A stretch of DNA of 64,000 nt from Pleodorina starrii (Eukaryota; Chlorophyta; Chlorophyceae; Chlamydomonadales; Volvocaceae). Location of the stretch: assembly GCA_030267565.1 (NCBI GenBank), contig BRXU01000017.1, positions 900,501 through 964,500 of the forward strand, read 5' to 3'. Position numbers and translations under genes: made by a program. Below, in pieces: positions 35,501 to 44,094 of the stretch. Each line of letters opens with the position of its first letter. Position 1 is the stretch's first letter. Under the pieces are notes generated by a model. It saw nothing but the letters and a program-made list of their open reading frames with translations, searched no databases and was not told where the DNA came from.

Positions 35501-37335
35501 CTGTTGGAGCAACACGACCGGGCTTCGTGCGAGAGGCTGACCTTTGGTCGCACATCGACGCAGCAGCAGGGGCAGCAGGGGCAGGGGCAGGGTGGGCAGC
35601 AGGGGCAGGGTGGGCGGGAGGAGCAGCGGGAAGGAGGTGGTGGAGGTGGCCGGGTGGGAGGGGAGGGGCAGGTGCCGGAGTGGCGGAGCGCCGCCGCTGC
35701 GGCGGCGCGCGGCGTGCTGCTGCACGCTCCGCTCGTCCTGTACGGCAGAGGGAGGGTGCTCATCAAGGTACGACAGAACGAAACCTGCGCCGCGCGGCGC
35801 GTTCCGTGTTCTGTCATGTAGTACCATGTCCAGCCATATTCTGTCATGTCGTACCATACATGTTTTATCACGTCGTACCATCGTGCGTCATTCTGTCTGT
35901 CATGTCGTGCCGTACCGTATGTATTATGCACTGTCATGTCGTACCATACGTCGTACCGAACCGCACCCCATCATGTCGTACTCTGCCGTGTGTCATCACG
36001 TGCCTCTCTCTCGCGTATCTCTCTCGGCAGGGCAAGGGCCTCATGCACACCTTTTGGCTGGGATCGCCGCCGGATCAGCCGCAGCCGCAGCGGCCGTCGC
36101 CGCAGCCACAGTCGCCGCAGCGGCAGCTCCCTGAGGCGTACGGCATCTCGCCGCCGCCGCCGCCGCCCGAGTCTCCCGCCGCAGACCCCGCAGCCGGCGC
36201 CGTGCCTTGTGTAGACGTCATCCCTGCAGGATCTGGGGCGGCGGCGGCGGCGGCGGCGGCGGCGCCGCCGCCGCCGATGGCTGTGCCGCCGCCGCCGTCG
36301 CCGGCTGCGGCTGCGGCTGCGGCCCTGGCACCCGATGCGATTGTGGGTTTCGGCAGCATTACACCGCATGCGCCCTCCAGTGGTGGAGAGGTCTTGATGT
36401 CAGGTCAGGACTCGAGCGGCAAGCGGCGCCTCCAACCCAGACGAGCTTCCGCTGCCGCCGCTGCCGCCGCCGCCGCCGCTGGCTCCGGAGGTTTGTTCGG
36501 CGTCGGCGCCGGCGGCGCCGGCGGCGCCGGCGGCAACCGGACGGCAACCGTGGGGCTGGTGATGGCGGCGGCGGCGGCGGAGATGGACGCGGGGACCGAG
36601 GCAGTTGTGTCGGTTGGGCCAACCGTCGCCGCCGTCGCCGCCGCGAACCTCGCCTTCCAGGTCGCGAACCTGCCGCTGGCGGGGGCCTCGGGGGGCTTGC
36701 CTCGGTACGACAGTCATACTATAGCGGCGGCGGCGGCGGGGTACGGCGGCGGCGGCGACGGCGGCGGCGACGCGGCGGCGGCGGCGGCGACGCTGTCGCT
36801 CCCCATCTGTTTGGACTCGCTGCCCGACGACGTGGACTGCAGCTTCCGTGGTACGGCAAGCCTGTGGAACGATTCGTCTGCCGTACCGCGTCGGCCGGTA
36901 ACCGCGCGCGCGGGGCAGTTTACGTTCAGCGCCTTTCCGCAGCACTCCTCGGAAGAGGAGGGGGAGGAGAGGGAGGCGGAGGGCGTGGTGGAGGGCGTGG
37001 TGGAGGAAGGCCAGGAGGAGGAGGAGGAGGAGGAGGAGGAGGAGGAGGGGGAAGGGTCGGGTGCGCAGGGACGAGTACTGAGAGAGGGGCGGAGGGGGCT
37101 GACGGCTGCAGCAGCTGCTGCTGCTGCTGCGGCGGCGGCGGCGGCGGCGGCGTCGTCGGTGGCTGTGGCGGTGGAGGCCGAGGCGGCGGCGGTTGGGTTC
37201 GTGAACTCGGGCCCTGGCGGCCGGACTGCGCCGGCGGGAAGGCTGGTGGCGGCGGCGGGTGGTACGGCACACGGGATGAAGGCGGCGGTGGCGGCGGCGC
37301 AGCTGCCCCTGAGCGCAGGCTGTCTCAGGAAGTGA
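25795..37335 (+). CDS. Receptor-type guanylyl cyclase, 1,637 residues
   Basis: Seventeen exons join in frame (4,914 nt): 25795-27402, 27781-27909, 28278-28350, 28671-28765, 29260-29376, 29788-29887, 30273-30433, 30841-31158, 31540-31662, 31992-32061, 33419-33436, 33742-33818, 33977-34064, 34287-34340, 34884-34894, 35201-35767, 36031-37335. Layout: a Gly/Gln/His-rich cytosolic N-terminus (1-540), TM1 (about 547-568), an ectodomain with CHASE-like features (VTVPIFLP, LKLWGLATSVV, YRYRLTQLP), TM2 (about 830-851), and a class III cyclase domain (about 870-1160 with inserts). Catalytic residues are all present: metal Asp893 (FSDIVSYT) and Asp937 (ETIGDA), Asn1015 and Arg1019 (NTASRME). Purine-site Glu933 and Cys1008 (RYCLFG) are the guanylyl-cyclase pair, so GTP is the predicted substrate. 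KGKGLMHTFWL closes the domain. The Ala/Pro/Glu-rich tail runs to the stop. It would convert an external signal to cGMP. The ligand is unknown. Confidence 0.88.
28397..28447. repeat. Duplicated GACCCGCGGGTCGGTCGA segment
   Basis: Two copies of an 18-nt palindrome-containing segment lie 39 bp apart, start to start, in intron 3 of the cyclase gene. Each contains the recurrent 12-bp palindrome. Confidence 0.7.
28797..28890 (+). repeat. (GGCT)/(GACT)n tetranucleotide tract
   Basis: Imperfect GGCT and GACT units lie just after the donor of cyclase intron 4. GGGT-rich sequence follows. Confidence 0.8.
29391..29556 (+). repeat. 9-bp minisatellite GAGGGAGGC
   Basis: About 18 units of GAGGGAGGC, with GAGGGAAGC variants, start some 15 bp into cyclase intron 5. 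The 9-bp unit leaves an open EGGEGGEGG frame that is not coding. Confidence 0.85.
30170..30216 (-). repeat. Interstitial CCCTAAAA telomere-like repeats
   Basis: Several CCCTAAAA/CCCTAAAAA units lie in cyclase intron 6, upstream of the exon at 30273. Confidence 0.55.
30502..30520 (+). repeat. Dispersed intron repeat, module A (copy 1)
   Basis: This 19-nt GAGTGATATGCTCCTTTAT matches exactly at 41520-41538. It lies 69 nt after the donor of cyclase intron 7. G-rich sequence follows both copies. Confidence 0.7.
31461..31483 (+). repeat. Dispersed intron repeat, module B (copy 1)
   Basis: This 23-nt sequence, containing GGCCTATACGTGGATAACC, is an exact reverse complement of 46818-46840. It lies in cyclase intron 8. 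Weaker relatives occur near 41551, 44303 and 45326. Confidence 0.72.
32240..33286 (-). repeat. Octamer minisatellite, unit CCATATAC/CCACATAC (cyclase intron 10)
   Basis: More than 1 kb of 8-bp units (CCATATAC, CCACATAC, CCATATAA variants) fills the intron between the exon ending 32061 and the 18-nt microexon at 33419. The minus strand has no stops in two frames (MGIWVYGYMGIWVYG), giving spurious ORFs of about 500 codons. Confidence 0.9.
35800..35998 (+). repeat. Degenerate TCATGTCGTACCATA repeats
   Basis: About eight imperfect copies of a roughly 15-bp unit (TCATGTCGTACCATA) make up most of the last cyclase intron (35768-36030). Confidence 0.6.
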
Positions 37336-38937
37336 TGTCGATGGGAAGCAGCGGGCGGCAGGGGGTAGGCAGGGGGGTTGGGGGCCGGCGCCGCCGCCGC
37401 TGTTGACAGCGCCGCCGCGGGTCGCGGTGGCGGCGCCGGAGGGCTGAGGCCGTGTCGTGTCGTGTCGCGTCGTGTCGCGTCGTGTCGCGTCGTGTCGCGT
37501 CCCTGGAGGATGGGGATGTGCTCGAGAGCGGGTCTCGTTGAAGCGAAGGGGAGAGGAACAGAGGATGTGACAGCGGGAGCTCGCAGCGACGGGGGGGAAG
37601 GGCGAAAAGGGGAGGGCTTGGTCTTGCCGTATCGTTCGTTTTGGACGAGCTTGGACGAGGTTGCACGAGCGAACGGGGCTCTCGGATGGCGTGAGTGTAT
37701 GAGGATGGGTCGTGGTCGTCACTTTCGGCCGCCGATTAGAACTTTTGCATTTGCATCTGTCGCCCGCATTTCCCAATCCCTGATGGGGCCCCATCTGTCG
37801 CATTCGCGGGAGAGATCGCAACGGAGCGCCATGATAATTCAGTTTGCCTTACTCATCTAGGCGTGTGTGTGGAGGCCTGTTCCATGCGGCGGGACGCTGG
37901 CGTGGGGACGGCGCCCGAAATGTGTTTTTGAGTGTCACAACATTCGTCATACACTCTCATCTCATCTTATCTCACCATCCCGCGCTCCGGAACCTGGTTT
38001 GCATTGCCACTCCGTCGCAATCGTCGCATTCGTCTCAGCTAGGCCGGCACGCAGGCCGGCAGTCCGGTGCCGTACTTTGCGCTCTCCGATTCGACGGAAA
38101 AGGCGCCCGACAGGTCCGAGTCCTATTTAGGACATCTGCTGGCCTCAGCTCCCCACGCGCTTAGGACGTGTCATCTTTTGGAGGTGTGCTATTTTGCCAC
38201 GTTGTTGTACGGCGGTCGCGGTGGGAGGAAGGTGACGGCTACGGCGGCAAGGGAACGGCGGCAAAGAGGTTTTTTCGTCGTCGGCTGCGAATCGCGATTC
38301 CAAGCGGTCCCGCCAAATCGAAAGTGCATTTCACGGTACCATCGGCGTGGATCGAATTCGAGGACATGACATTTCGTGTGCATGTCGTGCATTCGTACGG
38401 CAACTGCGCAGGCGGGCGGCCATTCATGGGTAGGTGGAGAGATGGATGGATGGATGGATGGATGGGCGTATTTGAGGGTTCGCAATCTGGCGCACTTTCG
38501 CAATTTTTAAAGTCAAAATCGTAAAAGGTTCGTAACGAGGACATCGTAACGGGGACCGGAGGGAGCCTTGCGCCTTTTGTGGCATGACGCGGTGCTCGCT
38601 TCATCTACGCCGCGACGTCATTTGTTCGAATTCGGCTTTCGACTTGCTGCTGCTGCGGCTGTTGAGCTTTGCCTGCTCTACTGCTGCTGCTGCGGCGGCT
38701 GCGGCTGCCCCTGCTGCTACGGCAGATTCGTGATGTTGCTCTGCATGCGACCTCTGCGCGCGGCTGCTGCTGCTGATGGTTGCTTCCTTGTTTGTTCGTC
38801 TGTTTATTCGTTTGTTTGGGGACCGGAGGGCGGGAGGGAGGGACCGGAGGGAGGGCGGCGAGGGGGCGCGCGGCGATGCAGGCGCTTGCCGTGGGCGAGG
38901 TGGAGGGCACATGGGGCATTCGGCACACACGGAGAAG

Positions 38938-38965
38938 TTTTAGGGTTTTAGGGTTGGTTTTAGGG
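38938..38965 (+). repeat. Interstitial telomeric motif, three TTTTAGGG units
   Basis: Two adjacent perfect TTTTAGGG units are followed, 4 bp later, by a third in intergenic DNA. Confidence 0.6.
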
Positions 38966-39780
38966 TCCCTGGCCAGAGGGGGATTCCGCGGAGGGGGTCC
39001 CTGGTGCAGCGCATGACGATCCGTGGGCTCGCCCGCCCGTGGACAAGTGCGGCGGGCGCTCCAGCCCGACTGCGGCCGACCCGCGGGTCGTTCGTCCGCT
39101 CTCCGTGTACTTGAGGCACGATTATGGCTTTGACAACAACTGCGCGCGCGGCGCTGGCCCCAGCCCAGCCCATCAGCGCGAAATTGCTCACCGGTGGTCC
39201 GTTTTGGGGTACCTTTTGGGGTCTCTTTGGATCCGGACTCTTAAAATAAACGGTACATTCGTAAAATAAACGGTACATGCATGGCTGCTGTGCAGTGCCG
39301 TACTTGCTGCTGGCTACCTCCCGGCCGTTGGAGTCATTACGGTCGTCTTTGCCTCGTGGGGGGGGGGTGCGCACGTATCCGTGTCTTGTCGTATTTGGCG
39401 GGGAGGTAGCGGTGCGGAGATGCATTGGAGGGGCTAACCCATGGCTGGGCTGGGTTGGTTTGGTTTGGTTTGGTTTGGTTTGGGTTTGGAGGACCAGTTC
39501 GAAAGCACTCCTGGTTTGGAGTTGGGAGTTGGGGGTTTGTGTGTGTTTGCATGAGTGTGTGCGCGACGGGGTAACCCTCCGAGACCCCATCGTTCCGTCC
39601 CCCACCACCTTCCTAGGGGAACGTTTAGGGGCGCTGCCTGCACTGCCTGTCGCATCGCGTGCGCGCGCCCGGCGTCGCCCTCTCGCCCTCTCGGCCGCAT
39701 CTTTCACCCCATTCGAGTGATCACTTCGCCTTCTCGTTCGCTCCCGAGGGTGCGCCTAGTCGAGTGTCCACTGCGCAGCT

Positions 39781-39860
39781 GATATGAGGATTATGATAAA
39801 ATATAATGTGATTCTAAATAGGGAAGGGAATAAATGATATAAATAATTATTTTTTCACAC
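39781..39860. other. AT-rich island
   Basis: About 80 bp are dominated by A and T (GATTATGATAAAATATAAT and ATAAATAATTATTTTTTC), in a region otherwise well above 55% GC. No gene is associated with it. Confidence 0.6.
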
Positions 39861-40522
39861 ATGTTGTTTGCGGTCGATGTTGTGGCCGTGGGCCAGTACG
39901 ACATAAAATGTCAACTGCCACCGTTCACTGGCCCCAACCCCGGGCCCCAACCAGCACGGCTAGGGGTATCAGTCTGCCAGCGAGGGGTGCGACAAAGGAG
40001 CCGGGGTGCGACGAAGCGAAGAAGCCTGAGGCTCCTTACCCTTCCCACGTTCCCAGGATCCGGGAGCCCACTTTAATAACAATACAAGCATATGCTTCAA
40101 TCAGTCACAGCAAAAACATCACGAAACAACAACAACAGCCTGCGGGCGCGATTTGGGCTTCCTGTGGCCGCCCCAGTGCCAGCAGGTAGGTGTGGTACGC
40201 ACCGGTGGGTCGTCAATTTAAAAACGGATTTCGGTCCGTCCAGCGTAAACCGGTTCGTTTCGTAACAACAGCAGCAGCAGCAAACTCGGACGTTTCTATA
40301 GATACTTGTAGCTATAAGAAAACTGTGAAGACCGAAATGGGCGGAGCAGGTCATCAACAGCGTAACTTCACACCTAGCCACCCCGCACCACGGCAGTCAC
40401 TCTTTAAGTCTCAAACCCAGTCTTATCTGACTTTACTGAATCACCAATCAACTGTCAACCACCCAACCCGTAACTGACTGTCAGCCAACTGCCCCGCTGC
40501 CATGCGCCCCTTCACAAGTGCC

Positions 40523-42870
40523 TCAAACGGTGACGGTGTATTTTGCAAACAGGTTGTCCGGGTTCGTCATGGCCTTGAACTCTAGGGCGTTCCCCGAGGG
40601 ATCGAGAAAGAACATGGTCCACTGAGGGAGGGGGGTGGGTGGGGGGATGGGTGGGTGGGGGTGACAGCGGGGCAGGCGGGGGGCGTAGGGTGGGGGTTTA
40701 ATGAAAAATCGCAGCGGAGAAGGAGACTGGGGGGTGACAGCGGGGCAGGCGGGGGGTGGGTGGGTCGTGGCTGGGTGGGCAGCAGGGTGGGGCTCCTTCG
40801 TCCTTTCCGAGCAGATCCAAGATACAAGAATTTATTTTGTCGTGATGCTGCATTCACAAATCTCCAAATAATTATACAAGACGTACAATTGTACGATTTA
40901 CATGCAGTAATTTTTCATGCGCGGAATTGCCAAGCATGTGCCATCTACAGCGACAGCGTTGTTTTAGCCTTCCACTTGTTGCCACCCAGCCACCCAGCCA
41001 CCCACCCACCCAGCCACCCACCCACCCAGGATGCCTATATGATATTTCTATGGGTAGGATGCAGGAGGGGGGTGTTCCCGGCAACTGAACCGCCTTTCCG
41101 TACGGAGTTCCTATGCGTGTGTATCACAATAGGGTACCTGTATCACAATAGGGTGCGAGTACCCAACCCCGTTTCCCGTGGGCTAATTCCTGCTAATGTT
41201 CAAACTGTTAGCTGAGATGCGGGCGAGGTACAACTAACACATATGAGGACACCTCTGAATTTTTTCGGCATTTGTCGTGCGCTGTAACATATTGTTATGT
41301 CGGTTCAAAGACTAACTGTATCATATTGGGCGCACCTACCCGTAAGCAAAAAAAGCGGAAGAGGATCTCGCGCCCTATCCTAGCACGCACGCATTCACGC
41401 TCACGTGCACGCACACATACGCACATATACACACCTGCTCCCCCGGTTTGCCCTGGAACCTCAGGTGAGGCTCGATCTCGAACTTGACGCCCTTCTCCTG
41501 GGGAGGGAAGGGAGTCAGGGAGTGATATGCTCCTTTATGTAAGAGGGGCGGGGGGGTATCCACGTAGGTAAGGGGGGCCGGGGGATTGTCGGCGTTGTTG
41601 CAGTGGCGGAGCGCGGAGGGTTGGCGCTTGGCAGAGGCTTAGAGCGCAGCGGTGAGGGCGGGCGGGAGAGCGGGCGGGCGGGCGGACCCCAGCGTGGGTT
41701 TTGAGGGCCCGATGGGGTCCTGTACCCATCGTAACAAAAAACACACACGGCTTAACGCCGCCTCGCGCTCGTTCCTTTTCACAGCGGGAGTTGCAGTGCA
41801 AGAGAGGGAGAGAGAGAACGAGACATGGCGCCCAGGGAAGTCTGGGCCGGGGATCCCCGTCGGTCGGTCGGGGGGTAGAAAGAAGATACCGCAGCGGAGA
41901 CGGAGACGGCGTTAGCGAACGCCAGAGGGGGGCGGGTGGAGATGGGGACCTGCCTGGAGTCTGGAGGCCAGCTGGTGGAATTGGTCCACACTCAGGGCGG
42001 CGCCAAAGTGCGGAACGGGCACCGCATCGCCGTCCACTGCGTTGTGGCTGGCGGCGGCGTTGTAGCCGCGGACCAGGTGCGCCACGATCTGCGGGTGGTT
42101 GGTGGTTGGTGGTTGGGGTGGCGAGCGGGGGGGTGAGTCAGCCCCGCAGCGGCGCCCACACCCAAGTAAGAAGTAACCCAACCAACCAACGGAGCCGTCA
42201 CTTCCCTCGCCGCTCCTCCAGTCCTCCAGTCCTCCAGTCCTCCAGTCCTCCAGTCCTCCAGTCCTCCAGTCCTCCAGTCCTCCACCTCACCCTCACCCTC
42301 ACCCACACCCTCCACCCCCACCTTCAGTCCTCCGCCCTCACCCCACCCTCACCTGGTGCCCATACAAATTGAAGTCCACCCAGGTGGCGGCGGAACGACC
42401 CTCGGGACACCCCAGAACGCTGGGAATGGATCGGATGGGTCGGAATATCAGGGGAGGGCGAGGGAGGCCGGGAGGTCAGACAGCTAAGGGAATCGAGGGA
42501 AGGAGTCGCCCGCTGTGAGGAAAAGGGAGTTCTCGGGGCTGCCCTCATGGGGATTGGTGGGTGGGTGTGCGTGTGCGTGCGTATGTGCGTGCGCGTGGAA
42601 GAGGGGGGATGCATGTGTTTGTAGTTACGCGCGTAGGGTTTGTGCATGTAGGGCTTGTTTTTGTGAAAGAGGTTGAGAGCTGCATGGGTCCCCGGGAGGC
42701 TGATGGCTTGAGGGTAGTGTATGCGTACTGGCTTCGGAGCCGCTGGGGCTTCGATGATTCCTCTGGAGAGGCTCCAGAGCCGCACCGTACTCGTCGTACC
42801 CGCCGTAAAATTCTCTTGCTGCCTGGATGTCGTGAACTGGGAAGGCTATGTGGAACGGCGGGATGGCCAT
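40523..42870 (-). CDS. VOC (glyoxalase/dioxygenase) family protein, 144 residues
   Basis: Five exons join in frame: 42870-42800, 42419-42353, 42088-41954, 41497-41435, 40621-40523. The protein is a compact vicinal-oxygen-chelate fold matching bacterial-type glyoxalase-like proteins: [101 protein letters not shown] and NLFAKYTV. The likely metal or substrate positions are His7 (FHIAF), the His of GHQIVAHL/VPHFG and the Glu of ALEFK. The length is normal for a single-domain member, and there is no obvious transit peptide, so the protein is probably cytosolic. The substrate is unknown. Exons 3 and 4 meet in phase 0 only if intron 3 uses a GC donor (CAG|GCAGGT at 41954/41953). The gene is divergent from the VPS9 gene. 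Confidence 0.85.
41520..41538 (+). repeat. Dispersed intron repeat, module A (copy 2)
   Basis: Exact 19-nt match to 30502-30520, in VOC intron 3, 23 nt from the exon boundary at 41497. Confidence 0.7.
41886..41920 (+). repeat. Dispersed intron repeat, module C (copy 1)
   Basis: ATACCGCAGCGGAGACGG, followed by GGCGTTAGCGAAC, lies in VOC intron 3. Related copies are at 46693-46724 and 59353-59386. Confidence 0.7.
42213..42284 (+). repeat. Octamer repeat TCCTCCAG (VOC intron 2)
   Basis: About eight near-perfect 8-bp units. This is the third intronic array in the window with an 8-bp unit. Confidence 0.88.
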
Positions 42871-43315
42871 TTTCTGGTCGTCGGTCGGAAGCAGCTTTGC
42901 TTCTGCGGACTTCGGTCGGAAGTCAAGCGGTGAATTGCTTTGCTTCCGTGCGCTTAATACAGCTAGAAAATATTGTCTTCGTGAGAGAGGGCTTGAGAAA
43001 TGAGTGGCAGGAGTTCAACGCACGACACACGACAACCTTACACGGAGGGTTGCACGACATCGCCAACCTCCTTTTGCACGAGGCGAACCGTTGCACTCAC
43101 CCTGCACACTTTTTTCTCAGGATTCATTGCATTTTGTAGGCTTTTATTCATACCCGCATTCCAGGGTGAACAGAAAAGCAAATTGGCAACGGTTGCGTCC
43201 GGCCCGGAGCGCACGGGCCGCAACGAATGAGGCGAGGATCCTAGGCTGGCTTAAGTTACGACAATATATACGTTTTTAATACGCTACATAATCTCGTAAC
43301 GCGAGAACAGGAAAA
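42871..43315. promoter_or_regulatory. Divergent promoter region, VOC / VPS9 genes
   Basis: These 445 bp lie between two divergent start codons. An AT-rich stretch with ATATATACG (about 43264) lies some 50 bp before the VPS9 ATG and could act as a TATA-like element. Confidence 0.4.
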
Positions 43316-44052
43316 ATGACAGATGAATTGTTTCAGGCCTCAACGTCGCAGCTCTCTTTTGAGAAGTTCATCAGCACGATCAACCAAGAGCAAGCCAAGG
43401 ATCTGGTCCGTAGCATCAATCAGTAAGTTAGGACCCTGGTTCGCCGAACGGTCGTCGTATTCGGTGCGGACTCGCCAGCTCTGTTCCCTCGTTCTTCCGG
43501 CCCAGATTTATGAAGAAGTTCCAATCGCGGCCTCCCGAGAACGAAACCGATTCTCGGGAGGTGCAGGACTTTCTGACGTCGATGGAGCAGGCATTCGCAC
43601 GGCACCCGCTGTGGTCCGGCAGCTCCCGGGCAGAGCTGGACAACGCTGTGGAGGTGAATCGCGCTCGGGGAGCTTGAAACAGCAACTCACAAAGCCGGGT
43701 TCAATATCACCCGCGGTGCATCCAACCTAGAGTCGCGGGGACCATTGGACCAAGGGGCGACAAAGCAGTTTCCGACACTTTACCGGAACGACGCCGGCTT
43801 CCGACATACACCGCTCTAGAGTTTTCTCCTCCTGTTGAAGACCTTAGTAAACCCCTCAAAACCCCCCTGCATCCTGCGAAAGGCAGGCCGGTCGGGGGTT
43901 CAAGGGGACTGGCTGGGGGAGGGGCTGGTTCACGAGACCTGCTTTGGCCCCGGGCGGTGCGGGTTGTGCAGCGCAGCTCCTGAAGAGGGCAACATCGGCC
44001 CCAGACACTCCCACTCCCACTCCCACTCCCACTCCCACTCCCACTCCGCGGT

Positions 44053-44094
<42 letters not shown>

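Larger units (their letters stand above)
37336..40522. other. Convergent intergenic region, cyclase / VOC gene
   Basis: I find no supported gene in these 3.2 kb. Visible features are GTCGTGTCGC repeats (about 37455-37500), GGAT runs near 38445, three TTTTAGGG units (38938-38965), TTTGG repeats (about 39450-39490), two AAATAAACGGTACAT copies near 39244-39275, and the AT-rich island at 39781-39860. No TGTAA was seen after the cyclase stop. Several ORFs of 100-250 codons here lack splice structure, codon bias or recognisable sequence. Confidence 0.5.
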
